DNA of 20,404 nucleotides from Acidobacteriota bacterium (GTDB lineage: Bacteria > Acidobacteriota > Vicinamibacteria > Vicinamibacterales > Vicinamibacteraceae). Below the pieces are notes generated by a model. The model made no database searches. It saw only the letters and a program-made list of their open reading frames with translations, and was not told where the DNA came from. Below are positions 13,231 to 20,404 of this stretch, one piece after another; position 1 is the stretch's first letter, and every line of letters begins with the position of its first letter. Location of the stretch: NCBI GenBank assembly GCA_023429845.1, contig JAEZCY010000145.1:1-20404 (forward strand), written 5' to 3'. Both the position numbers and the translations under genes were made by a program.

Positions 13231-16067
13231 GCGGGGACGGCTCCGGCGAGCCCGAGCGCGTCCACGCAGCGTTCGCAGAGACCTTCGGTTTCCGACTGGG
13301 TGCTCGTGGTCGGCACGTAGCGCCAGCAGCGCTGGCACTTCTCACCGCCCACGCGCGTCACCGTGACGACGAGCGAGTCGTCGGGCTGGTCGGCAGCCGC
13401 CGGCACGCGCGTGGCCTTGCTGACGATGCAGAAGGCCGCGAGTTCGTCTGCCGACAGCGCGCCGAGTGTCTGGGCGAAGCGACCGGTGCCGGCGAGGGTG
13501 ATCTCCCCTTCGAGGGATGTGCCGATGACCTTTGCCTGTCGTTGCGCCTCGAGCTTCGCGTTCACGAGATCACGCACCTCGAGCCGCGTCGCGTACTGCG
13601 CGACCAGCGCCTCGTCGCGCCAGCCGTCCACGCCCTCGGGGAACAACGCGACGTGCACCGAGGGTTCCCGTCGATCCGGCAACACCCGCCAGAGTTCGTC
13701 CGCGGTGACGGGCAGGATCGGCGCGAGCAGGCGCGACAGCCCGTCTGCCATGTGGTACATCGCCGTCTGCGCCGAGCGTCGGCCCTTCGACGCCGCGCCG
13801 AACGTGTAGAGACGATCCTTCGACACGTCGAAGTAGAACGCGCTGAGGTCGACCACTGTCAGCCGGTTCAGTTCGTGGAAGATCGTCTGGAAATCGAAGC
13901 GTTCGTACGCGCCGAGTATCTTCGACGCGGCGTCGGCATAGCGTGCCAGCGCGTAGCGATCGACCTCGAGCATCTCGCCGTGCGGCACCATGTCGGCCGA
14001 CGGGTCGAAGTCGTACATGTTCGCCGCGAGATACCGCAGCGTGTTGCGGATCTTGCGGTAGGCCTCGACCGTACGCGCGAGGATCTGCTTGCCGAGCCGG
14101 ACTTCCTCACGGTAGTCCACCATCGACACCCACAGCCGCAGCACTTCCGCGCCGCTCTGCTCGATCACCTGCTGCGGGATCACGTTGTTGCCGCGCGACT
14201 TGGACATCTTGCGGCCTTCCTCGTCGACGACGAACCCGTGCGTCAGCACCGATCGGTACGGCGCCGCGCCGCGCGTGCCGAGCGCGACGAGCAGCGAGCT
14301 GTGGAACCAGCCGCGGTGCTGATCGCTGCCCTCGAGGTACAGGTCGGCGGGCCAGGTCAGCTCGGGTCGGACCGCCAGGACGGCTTCGTGGCTGGTGCCC
14401 GAGTCGAACCAAACGTCGAGGATGTCGCGTTCCCGCTCGAACTCCGTGCCGCCACAGTGCTCGCACGCCAGACCGGGCGGCAGGAACTCCTCGATCGGCC
14501 GCTCGTACCAGGCGTCGGCGCCATGCTCCAGGAACACCTCGGCGGCGCGCGTCGTGAGCTCGGTCGTGAGCATCGATTCACGGCATTTCGTGCACGACAC
14601 GGCGGGAATGGGCACACCCCAGGCGCGCTGGCGCGAGATGCACCAGTCCGGCCGGTTGGCGAGCATGTTGTGGATCCGTTCCTCGCCCCAGGAAGGGATC
14701 CACTCCACGCCTTCGACCGCCTCGAGCGCGCGCTGACGGTAGCCATCGTGGTCCATCGCGATGAACCACTGCGGCGTCGCGAGGAAGATCAAGGGCTTGT
14801 GGCAGCGCCAGCAGTGGGGGTAGCTGTGCTCGTACGACTCGGTGAACCACAGCACGCCGCGCTCACGCAGGGCCTCGACGACCTTGGGGTTGGCATCCCA
14901 TACCTTCAGACCGGCAAACAGGCCCACGCTGTCGAGGAACTCGCCCGACGGCCCGATCGGCGCGTAGGTTTCGAGCCCGTACTTCTGCCCCGTGTTGAAG
15001 TCGTCGGCGCCGTGACCCGGGGCCGTGTGGACCGCGCCAGTGCCCTGCTCGAGCGTGACGTAATCGGCAAGCACGCCGAGCGACTCGCGGTCGTAGAGCG
15101 GATGGCGGAAGCGAAGGCGGTCGAACACCTCGCCCTTCATCCTGGCGACCGGTTCGCCTGGCGTGCGCCCCGCCTTGGCGAATGTCGTCTCCGCCAGGGC
15201 TTCCGCCACGATCACGAGGCGGCCGTCGACGTCGTACGCGGCATAGTCGAACCCCGGCTGAAAGGCCACGCCCATGTTCGACGGGATGGTCCACGGCGTC
15301 GTCGTCCAGATGAGGACGGAGACGGCGCGACGCGCCTGGACGGCGTTGTCGCCCTCGACGCCCGCGGCGTCGGCCAGCGCCGGCACACGCGCCGCCAGCG
15401 CGCCTGCATCACGCGGATCGAGCTGGAACTCGACGTAGATCGAGGGCGACACGTGCGCCTCGTACTCGACTTCCGCCTCGGCGAGCGCCGTGCGGTCGTT
15501 GATGCACCAGTAGACGGGCTTCTTGCCCTTGTAGACGAGGCCCTTCTCGACACATTGCCCCAGCGCCCGCACGATCGCCGCCTGGTAAGGGAACGCCATC
15601 GTGAGGTACGGGTGCTCCCAGTCGCCGAACACGCCGAGACGCTTGAAGTCGCGACGCTGCATGTCCACGTGGCGCTCGGCATAGGCGCGACAGGCTCGCC
15701 GGATGTCGGCGATGCTCATCTCGCGCTTCTTCGAGCCGAGCTCCTTGTCCACCTGCAACTCGATGGGCAGGCCGTGGCAGTCCCAGCCCGGCACGTACGG
15801 CGCATCGAAGCCGGCCATCGACTTCGACTTGACGATGACGTCCTTCAGGATCTTGTTGAGGGCATGACCGATGTGGAGCTGCCCGTTGGCATAAGGCGGC
15901 CCGTCGTGCAGGACGTACTTCGGCCGTCCGGCGCGTGCCGACGCGATGGCTCCCTGCAGGTCCATCTCGTCCCAGCGCGCAATCGCTGCCGGCTCGGCCA
16001 CCTGCAGGTTGGCCTTCATCGGGAAGTCGGTACGGGGCAGGTTGACGCTGTTCTTCCAGTCGGCCAT
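13227..16067 (-). CDS. ileS: Isoleucyl-tRNA synthetase
   Basis: Charges tRNA-Ile with isoleucine. The 946-aa protein is close to E. coli IleS in length (bacterial IleS1 type). It has HIGH at 65-68 (GQLHIGHALNK), a CP1 editing domain containing TTPWTIPSNMGVAF, KMSKS at 620-624, and a C-terminal zinc finger with C911, C914, C931 and C934 (KCQRCW, LCERC). The start MADWKNSVNLPRTDFPMKAN is typical. First gene of the ileS-lspA-lgt-rluD cluster. On the minus strand TACAAT (16082-16077) lies 9 nt before the ATG, and GAGG is within that gap, so the leader may be very short. I see no T-box. Confidence 0.98.
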   Translation of the reverse strand: MADWKNSVNLPRTDFPMKANLQVAEPAAIARWDEMDLQGAIASARAGRPKYVLHDGPPYANGQLHIGHALNKILKDVIVKSKSMAGFDAPYVPGWDCHGLPIELQVDKELGSKKREMSIADIRRACRAYAERHVDMQRRDFKRLGVFGDWEHPYLTMAFPYQAAIVRALGQCVEKGLVYKGKKPVYWCINDRTALAEAEVEYEAHVSPSIYVEFQLDPRDAGALAARVPALADAAGVEGDNAVQARRAVSVLIWTTTPWTIPSNMGVAFQPGFDYAAYDVDGRLVIVAEALAETTFAKAGRTPGEPVARMKGEVFDRLRFRHPLYDRESLGVLADYVTLEQGTGAVHTAPGHGADDFNTGQKYGLETYAPIGPSGEFLDSVGLFAGLKVWDANPKVVEALRERGVLWFTESYEHSYPHCWRCHKPLIFLATPQWFIAMDHDGYRQRALEAVEGVEWIPSWGEERIHNMLANRPDWCISRQRAWGVPIPAVSCTKCRESMLTTELTTRAAEVFLEHGADAWYERPIEEFLPPGLACEHCGGTEFERERDILDVWFDSGTSHEAVLAVRPELTWPADLYLEGSDQHRGWFHSSLLVALGTRGAAPYRSVLTHGFVVDEEGRKMSKSRGNNVIPQQVIEQSGAEVLRLWVSMVDYREEVRLGKQILARTVEAYRKIRNTLRYLAANMYDFDPSADMVPHGEMLEVDRYALARYADAASKILGAYERFDFQTIFHELNRLTVVDLSAFYFDVSKDRLYTFGAASKGRRSAQTAMYHMADGLSRLLAPILPVTADELWRVLPDRREPSVHVALFPEGVDGWRDEALVAQYATRLEVRDLVNAKLEAQRQAKVIGTSLEGEITLAGTGRFAQTLGALSADELAAFCIVSKATRVPAAADQPDDSLVVTVTRVGGEKCQRCWRYVPTTSTQSETEGLCERCVDALGLAGAVPA

Positions 16068-16076
16068 GAAACCTCA

Positions 16077-16082
16077 ATTGTA
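16077..16082 (-). promoter_or_regulatory. ileS: Possible -10 element of ileS
   Basis: TACAAT on the minus strand, one base off consensus, ends 9 nt before the ileS ATG. The resulting mRNA leader would be only 2-3 nt. No -35 is evident. GAGG within the same 9 nt could instead serve as a Shine-Dalgarno for a longer transcript. Confidence 0.35.
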
Positions 16083-16230
16083 GCGGCCTTCGTCGGTCGG
16101 CCCGCGGCCGTCGGGGAGGTGAACGCCCCGACGCGAGGAGATGGACGCATCCCGGTGGTGGGGAGAAGGACGCCCCGGAGCGGGTCCCTGCCGCCTCCAG
16201 TGCGCTGGGTGGCGTTCCAAGGCGACGGCC

Positions 16231-16307
16231 GAATGCCGAATGCCGAATGCCGAATGCCGAATGCGCCAAGCCCCAAGCCCCAGGGCCCGACGCCCAACGC
16301 CCAACGC
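16231..16307. repeat. Degenerate heptanucleotide array upstream of the HIT gene
   Basis: Eleven consecutive in-phase 7-mers: GAATGCC x4, GAATGCG, CCAAGCC x2, CCAGGGC, CCGACGC, CCAACGC x2. The unit sequence changes along the array while the 7-nt period holds for 77 bp. It ends about 17 bp before the -10-like element of the HIT gene and lies in the gap divergent from ileS. Confidence 0.85.
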
Positions 16308-16320
16308 CGCGGCCGAGGCC

Positions 16321-16332
16321 GGCTATGATCCG
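16321..16332 (+). promoter_or_regulatory. -10-like element of the HIT gene
   Basis: GGCTATGATCCG contains TATGAT (16324-16329), which ends 6 nt before the ATG at 16336. Transcription would begin at about the first base of the start codon, giving a leaderless mRNA; there is no Shine-Dalgarno. The same 12-mer occurs upstream of rel (4797-4808). No -35 seen. Confidence 0.4.
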
Positions 16333-16335
16333 GCC

Positions 16336-16680
16336 ATGTCCAGCTGCCTGTTCTGCCGCATCGCGGCGGCCGAGATCCCGGCCAAGGTGATTTACCAGGA
16401 CGCCGACCTCGTGGCGTTCGAGGACATCAACCCGCAGGCGCCGCTCCACTGCCTGATCATCCCGCGGCGGCACATCGCAACGCTCAACGACCTCGCGCCG
16501 GCAGACGCGACGCTCGTGGGGACCATGCACTACCGCGCCGCGCAGATCGCCCGAGAGCGCGGCTATGCCGACGGGGGCTACCGCACGGTGTTCAACTGCA
16601 ACGCGAACGCCGGGCAGACGGTGTTCCACATCCATCTGCACGTGCTGGCGGGGCGGAACCTCGGCTGGCCGCCGGGGTAG
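16336..16680 (+). CDS. HIT-family (HinT-like) nucleotide hydrolase
   Basis: A cytoplasmic histidine-triad protein; HinT relatives hydrolyse adenosine 5'-phosphoramidate-type compounds. The 114-aa protein has C4-X2-C7 near the start (SSCLFCRI), KVIYQDADLVAFEDINPQAP, and the triad H98-I-H100-L-H102 followed by VLAGR, a typical HinT ending (GRNLGWPPG). I chose the ATG at 16336 because the protein starts there in homologues; the frame is open much further upstream through the repeat array, which is not coding. It is flanked on both sides by repeats containing GAATGC. Exact substrate uncertain. Confidence 0.95.
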   Translation: MSSCLFCRIAAAEIPAKVIYQDADLVAFEDINPQAPLHCLIIPRRHIATLNDLAPADATLVGTMHYRAAQIARERGYADGGYRTVFNCNANAGQTVFHIHLHVLAGRNLGWPPG

Positions 16681-16684
16681 AGCA

Positions 16685-16845
16685 GGAATGCGGGAATGCG
16701 GGAATGCGGGAATGGCGAAACCGTGAGGCGCCGCAGGGGAATGCGGGAATGCGGGAATGCGGGAATGTCGAAACCGCGTGTCGCCCCCCGAGCTCTCGGC
16801 ATTTCCGCATTCCGCATTCCCGCATTCCGCATTCCCGCATTACTG
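16685..16845. repeat. Octamer/heptamer repeats in inverted arrangement between HIT and prmC
   Basis: Two direct blocks, each three copies of GGAATGCG followed by GGAATG-n-CGAAACCG (16685-16724 and 16738-16777), then an inverted block (about 16800-16845) of the same motif mixing 8-nt and 7-nt units (CATTCCCG and CATTCCG). A 14-bp perfect complement, GGAATGCGGGAATG against 16815-16828, allows a large hairpin. It lies between convergent stop codons (16680 and 16857), so it could end both transcripts. It shares the core GAATGC with the array before the HIT gene. Confidence 0.85.
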
Positions 16846-16856
16846 TTTGCAGTAAT

Positions 16857-17698
16857 TCACCGCCTCGCGACGAGGGTCCGCGCAATCCCCTGGATGTCCT
16901 CCAGCACGCGCTCGACCTGCAGGCCGGCCTCGCGTGCGGCGGCCTCGACCTCGTCCTGCTGGCCGTACCCGAACTCCATCACGATCAACCCGCCAGGCAC
17001 GAGACGCTCGCCTGCCTGCGAGAGCAGGCGCCGCGGGATGTCCATGCCGTCCTGGCCACCGAAGAGCGCCACCTGCGGCTCGTGACGCACGTCGGCCGAG
17101 ATCCCGGGCGCGTCGCGAAGGGCGACGTACGGCGGGTTGGCCACGATCGCATCGAATGCGCCCATCGTCGGCGCGAGCAGGTCGCCCTGCAGGAACGTGA
17201 TCCGCTCGGCAACGCCGTGCGTCGCGGCATTGCGCCGCGCGACGTCCACCGCTTCGCGCGAGATGTCCACGGCCTCGAGGTGCCACGACGGACGTTCGGC
17301 GGCGAGCGTCACGGCGAGCGCGCCGCTGCCGGTGCCCACGTCCACCACTCGCAGGAAGCGGTCGGCTGGCAGGTGCGCGAGCGCGAATTCGACAATGAGC
17401 TCGGACTCCGGGCGCGGGATCAGGACCGCTGGCGAGACGGCGAAGTCCCGGCCGTAGAACTCCCGATGGCCGACGATGTAGGCGACGGGCTCCCGGTTGG
17501 CGCGGCGCTGCACGATCGCGTCGTACGCCGACAGGAATGCTGTCGGCGCCTCGTCGCCCGCGCGCGTGATCCACGCGGCGTGGTCCCAGCGCAACACGTG
17601 GCGGGCGAGCACCTCGCTGTCGATGCGGGCGTTCCGCTCGCTGAGGCCGGCCGAAAGCAGGCGAGCCCGTGCGGCATCGACGACGGCGCGAATGGTCG

Positions 17699-17702
<4 letters not shown>
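16857..17702 (-). CDS. prmC: Release factor glutamine methyltransferase (probable CTG start)
   Basis: Methylates the glutamine of the GGQ motif in class I release factors using S-adenosylmethionine. Class I methyltransferase core: DVGTGSGALAV for cofactor binding and NPPY (189-192 with this start; E. coli has it at 183-186). The first standard start codon is a GTG at 17612, but that removes about 30 residues of the N-terminal domain. The codons upstream (encoding TTIRAVVDAARARLLSAG, then IDSEVLARHVL) clearly match the family, and no in-frame ATG, GTG or TTG exists there. The CTG at 17702 overlaps the prfA stop as CTGA, just as ATGA does in coupled genes, and gives 281 aa, the usual length. 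Identity is firm; the start codon is inferred. Confidence 0.9.
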
Positions 17703-18784
<1,082 letters not shown>

Positions 18785-18795
18785 GTCAGCCTACA

Positions 18796-18848
18796 GAGCC
18801 TACGGCCTACAGCCTGTCCGAACGCGGCAGGCTGCAGGCTGCAGGCCC
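18796..18848 (-). repeat. Heptad-repeat hairpin in the prfA leader
   Basis: Units of CAGCCTG/CAGCCTA type on one arm and CAGGCTG x2 plus CAGGCCC on the other, separated by an 11-nt loop (18817-18827). In the minus-strand RNA the arms 18848-18828 and 18816-18796 pair over 21 positions with one mismatch and three G-U wobbles. It begins 13 nt after the moaD stop codon and ends 11 nt before the prfA ATG. No U-tract follows. It may be a moaD terminator, a processing site, or a control of prfA translation. Confidence 0.75.
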
Positions 18849-18861
18849 ACCTGTTGGTCTT

Positions 18862-19107
18862 TCATCCGCCACTGACCGGTGGCAGGAACGCCACTTCATC
18901 GCCATCGCGCACGGGAGACGTCATGCGCGCATACTGCGCGTTCACCGCACTGGAGAGGCTTGGCGCGTACGGCGCGAGCGCCGGCCACTCCGCAACCAGG
19001 CTGGACCAGACGTCGGCCACCGTGGCGGGCGTTTCCACCGGCCGCGTCAGTTCGTCCGTGCCGGCAATCTCGCGCAGTCGCGCGAACAGGCGCACCGTCA
19101 CGGGCAT
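18862..19107 (-). CDS. moaD: Molybdopterin synthase small subunit (MoaD, ThiS-like sulfur carrier)
   Basis: A ubiquitin-fold sulfur carrier whose C-terminal glycine is thiocarboxylated and donates sulfur to cyclic pyranopterin monophosphate in molybdenum-cofactor synthesis. At 81 aa it has the family size, starts MPVTVRLFARLREIAG and ends with the diagnostic DGDEVAFLPPVSGG. I chose the ATG at 19107, which overlaps the end of moaE by 10 bp; a longer frame lies inside moaE. The pairing with moaE supports MoaD over ThiS. Confidence 0.95.
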   Translation of the reverse strand: MPVTVRLFARLREIAGTDELTRPVETPATVADVWSSLVAEWPALAPYAPSLSSAVNAQYARMTSPVRDGDEVAFLPPVSGG

Positions 19108-19604
19108 GCGCGCCTCCAGGCCTCCGCAAGAGGCGCCGCATCGTCGGGATCGACGGTGGCCCCTTCCACCCATGACGCACCGTCCACCAGCAGCTCACGC
19201 TTCCAGATCGGCGAGATCTGCTTCACGCGTTCGATCGCGAACCGGGATGCGGCATACGCCTCGGCCCGGTGCGCCGCGACGGCGGCGATGACGATCGACG
19301 GCTCGCCGACGTCGAGGGTGCCCACGCGGTGATGGATTGCCAGGACCACGCCGGCGATTCGCTCGGCGGCCTCGCGCGCGATGCGTTCGAACGACGCGAC
19401 TGCCAGCGGCTCGTACGCTTCGTAGGTCAGTCCGCGTACGTCCTGCCCCTGATGACGGCCCCGGACCACGCCCACGAACAGCATCACCGCCCCCGGACCT
19501 TCGACGTCGCCGCGCACGCCCTGCTGCACGTGCGCAGCCTGGGCCAGCGCCATGACCCCGATGGTATCGAGCGGATCTGCGGTGATTGCGAAGGGCGCCA
19601 ACAT
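19098..19604 (-). CDS. moaE: Molybdopterin synthase large subunit
   Basis: Catalytic subunit that transfers sulfur from MoaD to cyclic pyranopterin monophosphate to make molybdopterin. At 168 aa it shows FVGVVRGRHQGQDVRGLTYEAY, IHHRVGTLDVGE, AAHRAEAYAASR and KQISPIWKRELLVDGASWVEG, with the conserved lysines near PIWK. I chose the ATG at 19604; the frame continues upstream through non-coding repeats and the end of thiD. A -10-like TATACT (19613-19608) lies only 3 nt before this ATG, so the promoter or the exact start may differ. Overlaps moaD. No other molybdenum-cofactor gene is in the window. Confidence 0.95.
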   Translation of the reverse strand: MLAPFAITADPLDTIGVMALAQAAHVQQGVRGDVEGPGAVMLFVGVVRGRHQGQDVRGLTYEAYEPLAVASFERIAREAAERIAGVVLAIHHRVGTLDVGEPSIVIAAVAAHRAEAYAASRFAIERVKQISPIWKRELLVDGASWVEGATVDPDDAAPLAEAWRRACP

Positions 19605-19692
19605 CTCAGTATAGCTTCGACGCCTCGCGATGCTCGCCGGCTCCGCAGGTCGAACCGCCGCCGAACCCGTAGCCGCCGACACACCGCTGGTG

Positions 19693-19711
19693 CGCCGGGC
19701 CTTGCCCGGCG
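19693..19711. repeat. REP-like palindrome after thiD
   Basis: CGCCGGGC-CTT-GCCCGGCG, a perfect 8-bp stem with the same CTT loop and GGGC/GCCC inner stem as the copy at 10802-10820. It begins 23 nt after the thiD stop codon on the minus strand. Outer base pairs differ between the copies but keep pairing, which suggests selection on the hairpin. Confidence 0.65.
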
Positions 19712-19734
19712 AGGCGGGCCATGGACGCCGCCCT

Positions 19735-20404
19735 TCAGGTCGGCGGGCGAAGACGCCAGAAATGGCCGACCGGTCCTGCGCCCTGGCCGATGCCGGGCGC
19801 ATGGCGGATGGCGCCGTCCAGGTAGGCCCGAGCCTTGCTGAACGCATCGACGAGCGAGTCGCCGAGTGCGAGGCCGGCCGCGATAGCTGCCGCGAACGTG
19901 CAGCCGGTGCCGTGCGTGTGCCGCGTGGCGTGGCGGGGGCCGCGGGCCTCGACGAAGGACGTGCCGTCGAAGAGGACGTCCACCACGTCGGGCGTCGCCA
20001 GGTGGCCGCCCTTCACGATCACGGCCCGGGGACCCAGAGCGAACAACCGGCGCGCCGCCTCGCGGGCCTCGGCCTCGGTTGTCACGCGAAGCCCGGTGAG
20101 CACCTCCGCTTCGGGCGCATTCGGCGTGACCACCGTGGCAAGCGGGAGGAGATCGCGCACCAGGACCGCGACGGCATCTTCCGAAAGCAGCCGGTCGCGG
20201 CTCTTGGCGATCATCACGGGGTCGACGACGAGCGGACCCGTCGGGCGCGCGCGGAGCGTGGCCGCCACCGCCTGGACGACGGCCGGGGTCCCGAGCATGC
20301 CCGTCTTCACTGCGTCCGCGCCGATGTCGTCGAGCACCGCCTCGATCTGGGCGACGACGATCTCGGTGGCGAGCACCTCGACCGCCCGGACGCCCGTCGT
20401 GTTC
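19735..20404 (-). CDS. thiD: Hydroxymethylpyrimidine/phosphomethylpyrimidine kinase (partial, N-terminus outside window)
   Basis: Phosphorylates hydroxymethylpyrimidine and its monophosphate in thiamine pyrophosphate synthesis. The frame is open to the window edge: upstream of the GTG at 20376 it still encodes NTTGVRAVEV, which matches the family, so the true start lies beyond 20404 by roughly 50 residues. Seen here are DAVKTGMLG, LVVDPVMIAKS, TPNAPEAEVLTG, VIVKGGHL and the ribokinase-type anion-hole motif HGTGCTFAAAIAAG. It may be first in a transcript with moaE-moaD, but a 130-bp gap with a REP-like palindrome separates them. Confidence 0.95.
   Translation of the reverse strand, partial: NTTGVRAVEVLATEIVVAQIEAVLDDIGADAVKTGMLGTPAVVQAVAATLRARPTGPLVVDPVMIAKSRDRLLSEDAVAVLVRDLLPLATVVTPNAPEAEVLTGLRVTTEAEAREAARRLFALGPRAVIVKGGHLATPDVVDVLFDGTSFVEARGPRHATRHTHGTGCTFAAAIAAGLALGDSLVDAFSKARAYLDGAIRHAPGIGQGAGPVGHFWRLRPPT

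Noticed and set aside
13542..16328. 928-aa plus-strand frame opposite ileS
   Set aside because: Antisense shadow of a clear isoleucyl-tRNA synthetase; Arg/Val/His-rich without recognisable domains.
16141..16335. N-terminal extension of the HIT frame
   Set aside because: It would translate the heptad array and degenerate sequence; HIT homologues start at the MSSCLFCRI segment.
16068..16335. T-box or other riboswitch before ileS
   Set aside because: A -10-like box lies only 9 nt before the ATG, and I see no T-box antiterminator sequence or stem pattern in the gap.
16685..16845. Short repeats considered as a CRISPR array
   Set aside because: Units are 7-8 nt, directly adjacent without unique spacers, partly inverted, and no cas gene is present.
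19605..19847. N-terminal extension of the MoaE frame
   Set aside because: It would run through the REP-like palindrome and into thiD; the family starts at MLAPFAITADPL.

Overview
This is a chromosomal, mostly housekeeping window from a high-GC Gram-negative bacterium. An Oar-like TonB-dependent receptor with an N-terminal carboxypeptidase-regulatory-like domain, a TPR lipoprotein, a C-rich L28 and many short tandem repeats in the gene gaps point to Acidobacteriota, perhaps Vicinamibacteria. That placement is inference from gene style, not from a marker gene. I see no integrase, transposase, phage gene, CRISPR array, rRNA or tRNA.

Layout. 36-4617 (minus): a large TonB-dependent outer-membrane receptor lies downstream of a TPR lipoprotein gene that has a good sigma70 promoter and an intrinsic terminator. 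4850-7036 (plus): a bifunctional (p)ppGpp synthetase/hydrolase, convergent with the minus-strand rpmB-ridA pair (7058-7638). 7792-9216: a divergent pair of unrecognised genes, one a Cys-rich zinc-ribbon-like protein and the other a 194-aa helical protein, with two dyads in the gap between them. 9608-10057 (plus): a DksA/TraR-type zinc-finger protein with a sigma54-like promoter. 10146-16067 (minus): a Nudix hydrolase, then the cluster ileS-lspA-lgt-rluD (transcribed in that order, genes touching or overlapping). 16336-16680 (plus): a HIT protein. 16857-20404 (minus): thiD (cut by the window edge), moaE-moaD (overlapping) and prfA-prmC (overlapping).

The genes form known functional sets. LspA and Lgt mature lipoproteins such as the TPR protein here. 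PrmC methylates the GGQ glutamine of the release factor encoded just before it. MoaD and MoaE form molybdopterin synthase. Rel and a DksA-like protein both belong to stringent-type transcription control.

The most unusual signal is in the gaps. Tandem repeats with a 7-nt (sometimes 8-nt) period but different sequences occur at 7746-7766, 10786-10799, 16231-16307, 16685-16845 and 18796-18848. Two of these are arranged as inverted arms, and one builds a 21-position hairpin ending 11 nt before the prfA start codon. A second family of small REP-like palindromes (GGGC-CTT-GCCC core) sits just after the rluD and thiD stop codons. The prmC gene appears to need a non-standard CTG start. I found no clear new defence, mobile or biosynthetic system.
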